Assembly (NCBI GenBank): GCA_021404525.1
Contig: JAAWWE010000001.1
Location: 186,001-250,000, forward strand
Direction of reading: 5' to 3'
From: Rhodobiaceae bacterium
GTDB lineage: Bacteria; Pseudomonadota; Alphaproteobacteria; Parvibaculales; Parvibaculaceae
DNA length: 64,000 nucleotides
In this document: positions 25,248-34,509 of the stretch, piece by piece
Position numbering within the stretch: position 1 is the first letter of the stretch
Layout: the number at the start of each line of letters is the position of its first letter
Position numbers and translations under genes: made by a program
Notes under the pieces: generated by a model
Told to the model about the DNA's origin: nothing
Databases searched by the model: none
What the model saw: only the letters and a program-made list of their open reading frames with translations

Positions 25248-26619
25248 TCTTCTAAATACAACCACCTTTAGACTGGCGCTGATTTACCTCGCGCTTTTCG
25301 CAACCTCTGCGATTGCGCTTCTGGGCTACGTCTATTGGAACACGGCGGGATTTCTGGCGAGGCAGTCTGACGAAGCGGTCCAGGCCGAAATCACAGGGCT
25401 TGCGGAGCAATATGCCCAGGGCGGTCTCGCGCAGCTTGTCCATATCGTCATTCAGCGCAGTCGCGACCCGCGCCAAAGCCTTTATTTGCTCGTCGATGCA
25501 CGGGGCAGCGTGCTTGCTGGCAATCTGGGGCGCAGGCCGGGCGTCGAGCCAGGTCCTGACGGGTGGATGGATTTTCAGTTCAATCGACTGACCATGGAAG
25601 GCTCGGAAGTGCATTCCGCGCGCGCGCGCGCCTTCCCGCTGCCGGACGGTTCTTTCCTTTTGGTTGGAAGGGACGTGCAGGAGCTGCGCAGTATTGAAAA
25701 TCTGATTACTTCATCGCTTGCTTGGGCGATTGCGCTGACCGTAGCGCTGGGCCTGGTCGGCGGTGTGATCATCAGCCGGAATATGTTGGCCCGCGTCGAT
25801 GAGATCAACCAAACCAGTCGCAACATCATTCGCGGGGACCTTTCTCAGCGCGTCTCTGTCGCAGGCTCGGGAGATGAGTTCGATCAACTGGCCGAGAACC
25901 TGAATGAGATGCTGGAGCAGATTGAGAGTCTGATGACCGGCATGCGCGAAGTCACGGACAATGTGGCTCATGATCTGAGGAGTCCCTTGAACCGTCTGCG
26001 CACGCGTCTCGAAATGGCAATGATGCAGGAAGGTTCGTCTGAGGACGTACGCGTGGAGCTTGAACGCTCCATTGCGGATGCTGACCACCTGTTATCGACA
26101 TTTAATTCGCTCCTCGCTATCGCCCGCGCCGAGACTGGGTCAATGCGCGATACAATGACGAAATTTGATCTGGGCGATCTCGTGCGTGATGCGGTGGAGC
26201 TCTATGAACCGGTTGCTGAGGATGCGGGGATTGAGTGCACCGTGGAAACCGACCGGGACCTTGAGATTTTTGGCAACAAGGAATTGTTGGCGCAAGCCAT
26301 TGCGAACCTGCTCGACAATGCCATCAAGCATGGCAGCAAAGCGACCTGCGGGGACCCGCAAATCCAGGTTTTCGCACGCGGTGAACCGGGGGCGGTAACA
26401 GTGACAGTCTCCGACAATGGACCGGGGATCGCCGCTGAAGATCGTGAGCGCGTATTGGGTCGATTTGTTCGACTGGAAGAAAGCCGCAACACACCGGGCA
26501 GCGGGCTTGGATTGTCACTTGTCTCTGCGGCCGCCCATCTGCACGGCGGCAAGCTCAAACTGGGTGACGCCGAACCGGGCCTGAAAGCGGTTCTTCGGCT
26601 GCCGCTTCGTGCGGCCTAG
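25234..26619 (+). CDS. sensor histidine kinase (FeuQ-like)
   Basis: 461 aa. TM1 (FRLALIYLALFATSAIALLGYVYW), a periplasmic domain of ~125 residues, TM2 (SLAWAIALTVALGLVGGVIIS), HAMP (ARVDEINQTSRNIIRGDLSQR), and a HisKA helix with the phosphorylated His in NVAHDLRSPLNRLR. The ATPase boxes are NLLDNAIKHGSK, DNGPGIAAED and PGSGLGLSLV. The GTG at 25234 overlaps the regulator by 14 bases, the same overlap as in the two-component pair at 4445. A run of seven CG steps (25618-25631) lies in the periplasmic-domain coding region. Its stop overlaps the convergent dehydrogenase gene by 4 bases. Confidence 0.9.
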   Translation: MQQGNLLNTTTFRLALIYLALFATSAIALLGYVYWNTAGFLARQSDEAVQAEITGLAEQYAQGGLAQLVHIVIQRSRDPRQSLYLLVDARGSVLAGNLGRRPGVEPGPDGWMDFQFNRLTMEGSEVHSARARAFPLPDGSFLLVGRDVQELRSIENLITSSLAWAIALTVALGLVGGVIISRNMLARVDEINQTSRNIIRGDLSQRVSVAGSGDEFDQLAENLNEMLEQIESLMTGMREVTDNVAHDLRSPLNRLRTRLEMAMMQEGSSEDVRVELERSIADADHLLSTFNSLLAIARAETGSMRDTMTKFDLGDLVRDAVELYEPVAEDAGIECTVETDRDLEIFGNKELLAQAIANLLDNAIKHGSKATCGDPQIQVFARGEPGAVTVTVSDNGPGIAAEDRERVLGRFVRLEESRNTPGSGLGLSLVSAAAHLHGGKLKLGDAEPGLKAVLRLPLRAA

Positions 26620-27509
26620 TGGCTCTGCTTTAAATTGGTCTGACAGGCGTTTGCGTAGAGCGCCACGACATCAGCCAGGGGCGTGCTGAAATCGGCGGTC
26701 TCTCGTGTTGCTGCGGCGAGTGGTGTTGCTGCGGCGGCGTCAAACACCTGAGCGGCGGCTTCATGGAAGCCTGCCGGCAAGTGAGCTGCCCGAAAGGTGT
26801 TGGCGATTTCGTTCATCTCACCGACCCACCGGCCGGAATCCGGTGCAATAAAGGGGGTGGTGAGCTGCATGCGTTGCCAGGCATCGTTCTGGCTTAACTC
26901 CAGCTCGGCGGACAGGGGCGCAAACAGGTCCAGCGAATGAGCGAGCATCAATATCGCGGCATGAAGTGTCATTTGTCCTTTGGTGAGTGCCGCGTAACAC
27001 ATTTTGAGGCCAGACGCTTGGCCGATAGTCGGGCCGATTGGCTTCAGATCAAGGCCACACCCATCGAGGGGGGCGAGCACATCAAGGTCGGCACCGCTAA
27101 CAAATAGCCTAATGCGCTGTCCATTCTGGGGCGGCATGCCAATGATGCCGCCATCTATGTAGCGCCCTCCTGAGGCTTCAATACTTGCCTCTATGTCGCG
27201 GCTCGTCTGCGGAGAAATGGCATTGCAGTCGACATAGTAGGCAGACGATCCAGCCGTCTTGAATGCAGCGCTGACATCTTTGCCAACGGATAAGGCGTCC
27301 TCTGGCGGCATGATGGAGAGCACGATCTCTGATTGATCAACCAGCACCTCCAAACCGTCAACGTCGGTGACACCTGCTTCGGCAGCTCGGGCTTTTGACA
27401 GATCACTCCGTCCGGCAAGGCAGGTCAAAACGCGGTGGCCGCCTTCCTTGAGTACCGCGGCGACGCGATGTCCCATGCCACCCATTCCAATAATGCCGAT
27501 CGTGCTCAT
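26616..27509 (-). CDS. NAD(P)-dependent oxidoreductase of the 6PGDH/3-hydroxyisobutyrate dehydrogenase class
   Basis: 297 aa from the ATG at 27509 (GGGAG upstream). The N-terminal Rossmann fold begins IGIIGMGGMGHRVA. The middle keeps the second family motif near YVDCNAISPQTSRDIE, close to the usual DAPVSGG region as YIDGGIIGMPPQ. The C-terminal helical part (GLKMCYAALTKGQMTLHAAIL) carries the lysine in the catalytic position, as in DUF1932-type members. Substrate unknown: beta-hydroxyacid reduction or oxidation is the family theme. A longer frame to 27587 lacks similarity. Confidence 0.82.
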   Translation of the reverse strand: MSTIGIIGMGGMGHRVAAVLKEGGHRVLTCLAGRSDLSKARAAEAGVTDVDGLEVLVDQSEIVLSIMPPEDALSVGKDVSAAFKTAGSSAYYVDCNAISPQTSRDIEASIEASGGRYIDGGIIGMPPQNGQRIRLFVSGADLDVLAPLDGCGLDLKPIGPTIGQASGLKMCYAALTKGQMTLHAAILMLAHSLDLFAPLSAELELSQNDAWQRMQLTTPFIAPDSGRWVGEMNEIANTFRAAHLPAGFHEAAAQVFDAAAATPLAAATRETADFSTPLADVVALYANACQTNLKQSH

Positions 27510-27778
27510 GCTGTCTCCCGCTGTGCGATTCGGATCTTTAGTGAGTCGAAACTGATTCGGAAAATGTGCTCTGACCCGCATTCCCAAGCCGGATTCTTAC
27601 AACTTGAAACGCCTAAGCGACACCAATTTGCATCATTTCCGCCTCTGTTTGACGTTTATCCCCGGAAAAATGCGTCCTTAGGGGAAAACAGCGCGAATTT
27701 TCGTAGCGACACTATTTGTCATTTGTTACTGCTCGTTACGACGGGGGCACCCGGAGGCCAATTTAGGAGAGTGGACTT
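27510..27778. promoter_or_regulatory. gene-free region upstream of HU
   Basis: These 269 bases separate the divergent dehydrogenase and HU genes and must hold both promoters. The region is more AT-rich than its surroundings, as expected ahead of a highly expressed gene. I see no convincing -35/-10 pair or long inverted repeat that I can assign with confidence. Confidence 0.35.
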
Positions 27779-28063
27779 ATGAGCAAAGCAGACTTTATTG
27801 AACGCGTTGCAGACGCTGGCGATCTGAGCAAAGCAGAAGCAAAGCGTGCTGTGGAACTGGTATTCGGTCAAATCGAAGCCGGTCTCAAAGCGTCTAAGAA
27901 AGAAGGCAAATACACGATCGGTACGTTTGGAACATTTTCTGTTTCTAAGCGGAAAGCCCGCATGGGTCGCAACCCACGCACCGGCGAAGCGATCAAGATC
28001 AAAGCATCGAAGACATTGCGGTTCCGCCCGTCTTCACAGCTGAAAGACGCAGCTGGCTGCTGA
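27779..28063 (+). CDS. hup: HU-family DNA-binding protein
   Basis: 94 aa, normal for HU. The N-terminal helices (SKADFIERVADAGDLSKAEAKRAVE) lead to the conserved arm with GTFGTFSVSKRKARMGRNPRTG and the C-terminal KTLRFRPSSQLKD. HU dimers bend and compact DNA. AGGAG lies 9 bases before the ATG, and a strong terminator follows the gene. Such a well-formed ribosome-binding site and terminator fit high expression. It could also be a histone-like HU variant, but nothing marks it as IHF. Confidence 0.93.
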   Translation: MSKADFIERVADAGDLSKAEAKRAVELVFGQIEAGLKASKKEGKYTIGTFGTFSVSKRKARMGRNPRTGEAIKIKASKTLRFRPSSQLKDAAGC

Positions 28064-28090
28064 TCTTATTTCAGCAATGCTGTAGGAATA

Positions 28091-28118
28091 GGCCTGTCGG
28101 GTTCCGGCAGGCCTTTTT
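28091..28118 (+). terminator. rho-independent terminator of HU
   Basis: GGCCTGTCGG pairs with CCGGCAGGCC (10-base arms, one G-U pair, loop GTT), followed by five T. Confidence 0.88.
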
Positions 28119-28146
28119 CTTTGGCTAATGGGGAGTGAGACAAACA

Positions 28147-31083
28147 ATGACAACAACGTCCGGTAGTTCTCTGCTCGAAGTCACCGATGCGCTGCCCGGA
28201 GCCGCTGACGAAGCGCGTGGGCAGGAAGTGCTTTCGGACTTGCGAGCCGCCCTTGGTGAGAGTGAATGGCGCGAGCTGGCCGCAACCGATGCCTTCGGCA
28301 AGCTCGCGATTTCGCTGACTGGCAATAGCCCCTTCATGACGCGAACCTGCCTGCGCTACCCGACACTTTTGCCCTCCATCGCCAGCAGTCCACCAACGGA
28401 AGCTTTCGAGGCCTCCTTAAACGACATCACGAAGGCAGCGGACGCTGCAGCAAGTTTCGATGATCTGATGAGCATCGTCCGCAAGGCTAAGTCGGAAGTG
28501 GCACTTCGCGCCGCCGCCGCAGACATCGCCGGTCTGTGGTCCCTGGAGCAAGTGACCGGTAGCCTCACGCAATTTGCAGACACCGTTTTGGAAGCGGGCT
28601 TTGCTTGGGCCCTGCGCCGGGCGAAGGAGAAAGGGGACATTATCAGTGAAAGCGTGTCCACAGCGACCAGCGGGCTCGTGGTTCTGGCGATGGGCAAATA
28701 TGGCTCAGGCGAACTCAACTATTCCAGCGACATAGACATTGTCGTTTTCTATGAGCCAGGCACCTTGGCGCTGAAAGAAGGACTCGACGAGAGCACTTTC
28801 TTCGTGCGGCTTACCAAAGATATTGTGAAACTGATGCAGGAGCGCACAGCTGACGGCTATGTCTTCCGCACGGACTTGAGGCTGCGTCCGGATCCAGGTG
28901 GCACACGCGTTGCCGTATCGCTTCCCGCCGCAGAGCAATATTATGAGAGTCGGGGCCAGAACTGGGAACGCGCTGCCTATATCAAGGCACGCCCCGCTGC
29001 CTGCGACATAGAGGCGGGCCAACGTTTTCTGTCCATGCTGTCACCCTTTATCTGGCGCAAATATCTCGATTATGCAGCGATCGAAGATGTTCATTCCATG
29101 AAACGTCAGATCCATGCGGTTGGGGGACACAGCACCATCGCCGTCGAAGGTCACAACATCAAACTGGGTCGGGGCGGCATTCGCGAGATCGAGTTTTTCG
29201 TCCAGACCCAGCAATTGATTGCCGGTGGGCGCGATGAGGATCTGCGCGGCATGCAGACTGTGCCGATGCTGGGTATGCTTGTTGAAAAGGAATGGATCGA
29301 ACCCAGCGTTGCAGATGAGATGAAGGCGGCCTATCGGTTCCTGCGCACATTGGAACATCGATTGCAGATGATCGACGATGAGCAGACCCATTCCTTACCC
29401 TCGACCGCAGAGGGCATCGAACATGTCGCCTGCTTCATGGGCTATGCCGACCGGGACGCCTTTGAGAAGGACTTGCTGCACCACCTGACAAGGGTCCAGA
29501 CCCATTATATGGCGCTCTTTGAGACGGCTCCTCCATTGGGCGAGGAGGGGGGCAGCCTTGTGTTTACTGGAACTGATGATGATCCCGAAACACTTGCGAC
29601 CTTAAGTGACCTTGGCTTCGACAATGTCACCGACATGTCAGCGACCATTCGCGGCTGGCACACAGGCCGATTTTCGGCAACAAGAAGCCCGCGGTCGCGC
29701 GAAAGACTGACGGCGCTCATGCCGGAACTGCTGCGGGCACTTTCCCGGACGGCGGAGCCAGATATAGCGTTTCTACGCTTTGACCAGTTTCTGAGCGGCC
29801 TGCCTGCTGGCGTACAATTGTTCTCGTTGCTCTATGCAAATCCCAGTCTGCTGAGCCTCATTGCAGAGATTTGCGGAACGGCTCCGCGTCTCGCGACCTA
29901 TCTCAGCCAGAACGCCGGGGTGTTGGACGCGGTTCTGTCCCCGAGTTTTTTCTCGGCACTTCCAGACGAAACAGCGCTGGAGACGGAGCTGGCGGACGCG
30001 CTGAGTTCGGCTGAGCATTTCGAGGACGTGCTGGATTTTGCTCGGGTCTGGGCGCGGGAGCAGCGGTTCCGCTTGGGCGTCCGTGTCCTGTCGGCAAGCG
30101 CGAACGCCAGAGAGGCGGGTCCGGCCTATAGTGCTGTCGCAACCGCCTTGATCCGCCAGATGCAAACGCACGTCGCGCGCCAGATCGAAAACAAGCATGG
30201 CCGAATGGCCAGTGGTGAGATGGCCGTGATTGCCATGGGGAAACTGGGGAGCCGGGAAATGAGCGCTGCCTCAGATCTCGATATCATCACCATCTATGAT
30301 CTTGCAGAAGGCGTCGACGCGTCAGACGGCAAGAAATCGCTGGTGCCGTCGCAATATTATGCAAGGCTGACACAACAGCTGGTGAGCGCGCTAACGGCGC
30401 CGACAGCTGAAGGAAAACTATATGAGGTGGATCTAAGGCTACGCCCCTCTGGCAATGCAGGTCCGGTCGCGTCGCAACTCGCATCGTTTGACGCCTATCA
30501 GGCCGAAAGTGCCTGGACCTGGGAGCATATGGCCTTGACCCGCGCTCGGGTCGTGAGCGGGGCCCCTGACATTGTTACAAAGATTGAGGCGATCATCAGA
30601 GCGACGCTCACCCAGGAGCGGGACGCTGACAAAACCGCGACTGATGTCAGAGACATGAGAGCGCGCATTGAGAAAGAGTTTGGAACAAAGGATCCTTGGT
30701 CCCTCAAACAAGTTCGCGGAGGGCTCATTGATTTGGAGTTCATTGCGCAATATCTGCAGCTCGTACATGCACATGTTCATCCCGAAATTCTCACTCCAGA
30801 CACGCGATCTGTATTCTCCAACGCCGCGCGTCTTGGCCTGATAGATCAAAACCTATCAGATGCGTTGCAGGCTGCCTTCGACTTGCAGCACGACCTCACA
30901 CACGTTTTGCGTATTTGTGTGACCGGAGATCTTGCGCCAGAAACCGCGACAGAAAGTTTGAAAATGCGCTTGGCTCAGGCAGGTAATGCCCCGGACTTTG
31001 CGGTTCTTCAAGCCTCGCTCATCGACGCACAGGCAGATGTCATCGACGCCTATGCAGAGACTATCGGAGAACCCGCGTCCTAG
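28147..31083 (+). CDS. glnE: glutamine synthetase adenylyltransferase/adenylyl-removing enzyme
   Basis: 978 aa. Two nucleotidyltransferase halves are visible. The first has GKYGSGELNYSSDIDIVVFY and DLRLRPDPGGTR; the second has GKLGSREMSAASDLDIITIY and DLRLRPSGNAGP, each with the GS-x-DxD catalytic motif. The N-terminal half removes AMP from glutamine synthetase and the C-terminal half adds it, under control of PII. GGGGAG precedes the ATG at 28147 by 11 bases; a GTG at 28135 is less likely. It follows the HU terminator and has its own promoter region. Confidence 0.95.
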   Translation: MTTTSGSSLLEVTDALPGAADEARGQEVLSDLRAALGESEWRELAATDAFGKLAISLTGNSPFMTRTCLRYPTLLPSIASSPPTEAFEASLNDITKAADAAASFDDLMSIVRKAKSEVALRAAAADIAGLWSLEQVTGSLTQFADTVLEAGFAWALRRAKEKGDIISESVSTATSGLVVLAMGKYGSGELNYSSDIDIVVFYEPGTLALKEGLDESTFFVRLTKDIVKLMQERTADGYVFRTDLRLRPDPGGTRVAVSLPAAEQYYESRGQNWERAAYIKARPAACDIEAGQRFLSMLSPFIWRKYLDYAAIEDVHSMKRQIHAVGGHSTIAVEGHNIKLGRGGIREIEFFVQTQQLIAGGRDEDLRGMQTVPMLGMLVEKEWIEPSVADEMKAAYRFLRTLEHRLQMIDDEQTHSLPSTAEGIEHVACFMGYADRDAFEKDLLHHLTRVQTHYMALFETAPPLGEEGGSLVFTGTDDDPETLATLSDLGFDNVTDMSATIRGWHTGRFSATRSPRSRERLTALMPELLRALSRTAEPDIAFLRFDQFLSGLPAGVQLFSLLYANPSLLSLIAEICGTAPRLATYLSQNAGVLDAVLSPSFFSALPDETALETELADALSSAEHFEDVLDFARVWAREQRFRLGVRVLSASANAREAGPAYSAVATALIRQMQTHVARQIENKHGRMASGEMAVIAMGKLGSREMSAASDLDIITIYDLAEGVDASDGKKSLVPSQYYARLTQQLVSALTAPTAEGKLYEVDLRLRPSGNAGPVASQLASFDAYQAESAWTWEHMALTRARVVSGAPDIVTKIEAIIRATLTQERDADKTATDVRDMRARIEKEFGTKDPWSLKQVRGGLIDLEFIAQYLQLVHAHVHPEILTPDTRSVFSNAARLGLIDQNLSDALQAAFDLQHDLTHVLRICVTGDLAPETATESLKMRLAQAGNAPDFAVLQASLIDAQADVIDAYAETIGEPAS

Positions 31084-31146
31084 CGCGCCCAACGTCATAG
31101 TTTGGCTAAACATTTGCAGTTCAGTAGGAGCCCCATACCGCCTTGT

Positions 31147-31186
31147 TAGGCGCAGATTTCGCAGTGTAAGTGCGCATTGCAGGAAG
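31147..31186 (+). repeat. imperfect ~40-base hairpin downstream of glnE
   Basis: GCAGATTTC near 31147 pairs with GGAAGTCTGC ending near 31186, with an interior bulge and GCAGTG/CATTGC pairing further in. It has no T-run, so I do not call it a terminator. It could be part of a leader RNA for the flavoprotein operon at 31328. Confidence 0.35.
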
Positions 31187-31283
31187 TCTGCGAAAAACAC
31201 GGTTAACGGGGGTGCTGGATCGACAGGCTGAGTCCCGTTTTGGGGCCAAGACAGGTCGCGAAGGCTGGACGAGATTGGCGTTT

Positions 31284-31300
31284 TGTCTCTATCTGAGACA
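31284..31300. promoter_or_regulatory. 6-5-6 inverted repeat, possible operator
   Basis: TGTCTC (31284-31289), TATCT, GAGACA (31295-31300). It ends 27 bases before the start of the first flavoprotein gene of a three-gene operon. The size and symmetry are those of a dimeric regulator site; a short hairpin in the mRNA leader is the alternative. Confidence 0.4.
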
Positions 31301-31327
31301 GGACATGTTGTTGGAGTGAACCGGTAT

Positions 31328-32920
31328 ATGGACCGTGTAGACGCAGTAATAATCGGAGCGGGGCTGAATGGTCTCACTGCGGCTGCGCGTCTGGGCGGAG
31401 CTGGCCTTTCGGTGTTGATTGTTGAACGGTCATCGCAGGTTGGCGGCGGAGCGGCCCACGGGGAACTGGCCCCGGGCTATTCAGCACCGCCAATTGGTTT
31501 CTCTCATGGTTATGTGCCACCAGAACTAATCCGCGAGTTTGATTTGGCCCGCGAGGGTCTCCAACTTGTTCGACGTGAGGGCGGCATTTCTCTCTTCGGC
31601 GATGGGTCGCATATCGCGAACTACGCCAATGAAAATGTCATGCGCCGGGAGCTGGCCCGTCATTCACCGCAGGATGCGGATGCCTGGCCACGGTTTGTGC
31701 GCGACATGAAACGCCAGGCAGAGCTTATTCGGCAGTCTTTGTTGAAGGCACAGGAAGACCCGGGTGAATGGTCGCTGAAAGCTCTCAAACAGATGATGTC
31801 ACGCACGAAAGCCGCGATCGAGATGGAGCCGCAGGCCCTCTATGATTTGACCCGGTTCTGGTCACTTTCGCTGGATGATTTTCTGGAAGGCTATTTTGAA
31901 AACCCGCAGGTCCGAGCCCATCTGGCAGCCCCGGCTCTCATTGGCAGAGCGTTAGGGCCTTATGCCCCAACAGGAGCAGCCTTTTTGCCCGCGCAATGGA
32001 TGACCGGAACCAATGGCGGTGCGCCTTGGCGTATGAGTCCCAAAGGTGGCACGCAGGCATTGGCGGATTGTTTGTCTCGCGTCGTGCGCGCACGGGGCGG
32101 CGACATTAGGTTCAATGCAGAAGTCACAGATATCAAGCTGTCCGACAAAAAGGCAGCCGGCGTTGTTCTCGCCGATGGCGAAGAAATCGATGCGGGTATT
32201 GTTTTGTCAGATCTCGACATCAAACGCAGCTTCCTCAGCCTTTTCCAATGGTCTGGATTGCCGGATGGGTTCGCCCGCGACGTCGCCAATGTGCGGATGG
32301 ACGGCATCGTCGCGCGCATCAACTTTGCCCTTAAAGACCTGCCTGAAATAACTGGGATCGCGTCTGATAATCCAGCGCTGAGCGGCGGATTGATGATTGG
32401 TGGCGGCCTAAACGCCATGGAACGCGCCTATGAAGATTGGCTGGACGAACGGCCACCCACTGCACCACTGTTGGAGATCGCGATTCCAACTCTGGAAGAT
32501 CCAAGTCTTGCGCCAGAGGGCGGGCACATTTTTGCGGTATCAGCACAGTATATTCCCACAGAACTACACGACGGTGTGTGGTCGGACGCGCGGCGCGATG
32601 CCCTAATGCGCACGGTGAAGGACATGATCGCGCGCCACGCTCCTGGCTTCGAAGACAGCATCATTGCCGAAGAATTGAGATTACCCTCAGACATTGAAGA
32701 TCAGGCAGGCTATACGCGCGGCGATCCTTTCCTGGGGCAGATGTCGCTGGACCAGATGTTCTTCAATCGGCCTGTGCCAGGATTCAGCGGCTATGAGAGT
32801 CCCATCAAGAACTTCCATGTCTGTTCGGCGAGTGGTCACCCAGCCGGCTTAGCCCTTGGCGCGGCCGGGGCAAATGCTGCGCAAAGCATATTGAGCACAC
32901 TGAAGGGGAGGCGCTCATGA
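31328..32920 (+). CDS. phytoene-desaturase-like FAD oxidoreductase (PYROXD2-type), first copy
   Basis: 530 aa. The N-terminal FAD motif is VDAVIIGAGLNGLTAAARL (G10-x-G12-x-x-G15) with E33 at the end of the second strand (IVERSSQVGGGA). The C-terminus has the second flavin block near HVCSASGHPAGLALGAAGA. The family also contains carotenoid desaturases, but tandem copies away from carotenoid genes, as here, are usually PYROXD2-like oxidases of unknown substrate. ATG at 31328 with GGAG 11 bases upstream; GTG at 31316 is possible. It overlaps the next gene by 4 bases. No crt genes are in the window, so carotenoid work is unlikely. Confidence 0.82.
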   Translation: MDRVDAVIIGAGLNGLTAAARLGGAGLSVLIVERSSQVGGGAAHGELAPGYSAPPIGFSHGYVPPELIREFDLAREGLQLVRREGGISLFGDGSHIANYANENVMRRELARHSPQDADAWPRFVRDMKRQAELIRQSLLKAQEDPGEWSLKALKQMMSRTKAAIEMEPQALYDLTRFWSLSLDDFLEGYFENPQVRAHLAAPALIGRALGPYAPTGAAFLPAQWMTGTNGGAPWRMSPKGGTQALADCLSRVVRARGGDIRFNAEVTDIKLSDKKAAGVVLADGEEIDAGIVLSDLDIKRSFLSLFQWSGLPDGFARDVANVRMDGIVARINFALKDLPEITGIASDNPALSGGLMIGGGLNAMERAYEDWLDERPPTAPLLEIAIPTLEDPSLAPEGGHIFAVSAQYIPTELHDGVWSDARRDALMRTVKDMIARHAPGFEDSIIAEELRLPSDIEDQAGYTRGDPFLGQMSLDQMFFNRPVPGFSGYESPIKNFHVCSASGHPAGLALGAAGANAAQSILSTLKGRRS

Positions 32921-34509
32921 GCACCGATCCACTTGAACAGGACGCGCTTCAATATGATGCCATCGTCATCGGTGCTGGCCATAACGGTCTGGTGGCCGCT
33001 GGCTATCTTGCAAAAGCTGGCAAGAACGTGGTTGTGCTGGACAGTGCGGAAGTTGTCGGGGGTGCCGCCCAGACGGCGGAAATATCGCCGGACTATCAAG
33101 TGTCAACGGCGGCACATTTGGTGTCAGGCTTTCCCCGCCAGATCGAAAAGGATCTTAAGCTTTCAAAGCATGGTCTTGCTTGGGCGACAAAAGATATGGC
33201 TACCATTGCCCTTGATCGTGACGGCAAGCACATTGTGCTCTCCTCAGATCGCAAAACGGACCTTGCAACGATTGCGGCTCATGCATCCCATGATGGGGAC
33301 GCATGGAAGGTCTTCGAGGGGCGTGTTGCTAAATATGTAAAGCTGCTGAAGCCGCTTCTGGATAGGGGCTTGCCTACCGCATCCGGGGAGCGTGCAACAA
33401 GAGCAGCCACGATGTTGGCGCTTCGGTTGGAGAAAATGGGGCCTGCTGATTTGAGGGCGTTTTTGCAACTGGTACCCTCCAGCGTTGCTGCATTGCTGGA
33501 CAGGAGCTTTGAAGGGGATTTGATCAAGGGAGCGCTGTCGCTTCAGGCGACGCTGGGGGCACACGCCGGGCCGAACACGCCGGGTACGGCCTTCTCCCTG
33601 ATCTATGGACGCACGCAGCAGGCAATCGGGCAGGGCTTGGGATATCCCGTCGGGGGGACGGGCGCGCTGACGGAAGCTCTGGCAAGTGCAGCCGAAGCCT
33701 TGGGTGCCCGCATTCGGTTGGAAAGTCCTGTGCGGGAGATCATTGTTGAAAATGGTCAAACAAAGGGGGTGCGTCTGGCAGATGGCACGCTCTTCGAAGC
33801 CCCCATTGTGTTGAGCAGCATTGATCCCAAGACGACCTGCCTTGATCTCGTGGGGGCGCGTCACTTTGAAACGCCGGCGGTGAACCATGTAAGTCGCATT
33901 AAGATGAAGGGGGCGACCGCTAAGATCAATCTCGCGCTTGAGGGGCTTCCGACCTTTGAGAATTTCTCAGATCGCGAGTATGGCGGACGGCTCTTGATCG
34001 CGCCGGATATGGGCACGGTGGAGCGCTCCTTCACAGCAGCGAAACGAGGCGAGCTCACCTTGGAGCCCGTGATGGAAGTGGTCATCCCTTCGTATCATGA
34101 CCCACGCCTTGCTCCCATGGGCCATCATGTAATGTCTGTGATTGTGCCCAACGTACCTTTCGAGGTGGAAGGCGGCTGGGAGGCGCAAAAAGAGCCCTTT
34201 GTGAAGCGGGTGATAGATACAATTGCCGAATACGCGCCGGATTTGGGCGACAAAATCATCGCGGGCGAGGTGTTGACGCCGCCGGAACTGGACGATCGGT
34301 TTGGATGGGGAAATCGGGGCTGGCATCAGGGGAACATGAGTTTTGATCAGCTGCTCGCCTTCCGTCCGGCGCCGGGCATGGCCAATTATGAGGCGGGGGT
34401 AAGCGGTCTATATCTATGCGGGGTCGGCGCGCACCCTGGTGGCGGCCTGACCGGCCTGCCCGGAAAATTGTCAGCTGAAGCAGCCCTGGTTGCGGAGAAA
34501 AGGTCATGA
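32917..34509 (+). CDS. phytoene-desaturase-like FAD oxidoreductase, second copy
   Basis: 530 aa. YDAIVIGAGHNGLVAAGYLA (G19-x-G21-x-x-G24) and D42 at the end of strand two bind the ADP part of FAD. VGGAAQTAEISPDY follows, and the C-terminal flavin block is LYLCGVGAHPGGGLTGLPG. It is clearly related to the preceding protein, so the pair may form a heteromeric oxidase. It starts within the stop of the first copy (ATGA) and ends within the start of the GcvT-like gene (ATGA), so all three should be made in fixed ratio. Substrate unknown. Confidence 0.85.
   Translation: MSTDPLEQDALQYDAIVIGAGHNGLVAAGYLAKAGKNVVVLDSAEVVGGAAQTAEISPDYQVSTAAHLVSGFPRQIEKDLKLSKHGLAWATKDMATIALDRDGKHIVLSSDRKTDLATIAAHASHDGDAWKVFEGRVAKYVKLLKPLLDRGLPTASGERATRAATMLALRLEKMGPADLRAFLQLVPSSVAALLDRSFEGDLIKGALSLQATLGAHAGPNTPGTAFSLIYGRTQQAIGQGLGYPVGGTGALTEALASAAEALGARIRLESPVREIIVENGQTKGVRLADGTLFEAPIVLSSIDPKTTCLDLVGARHFETPAVNHVSRIKMKGATAKINLALEGLPTFENFSDREYGGRLLIAPDMGTVERSFTAAKRGELTLEPVMEVVIPSYHDPRLAPMGHHVMSVIVPNVPFEVEGGWEAQKEPFVKRVIDTIAEYAPDLGDKIIAGEVLTPPELDDRFGWGNRGWHQGNMSFDQLLAFRPAPGMANYEAGVSGLYLCGVGAHPGGGLTGLPGKLSAEAALVAEKRS

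Noticed and set aside
25618..25631. Run of seven CG steps in the second kinase gene, possible Z-DNA
   Set aside because: It encodes Ala-Arg repeats in a GC-rich gene. Nothing else suggests a structural role, so I did not list it as a finding.
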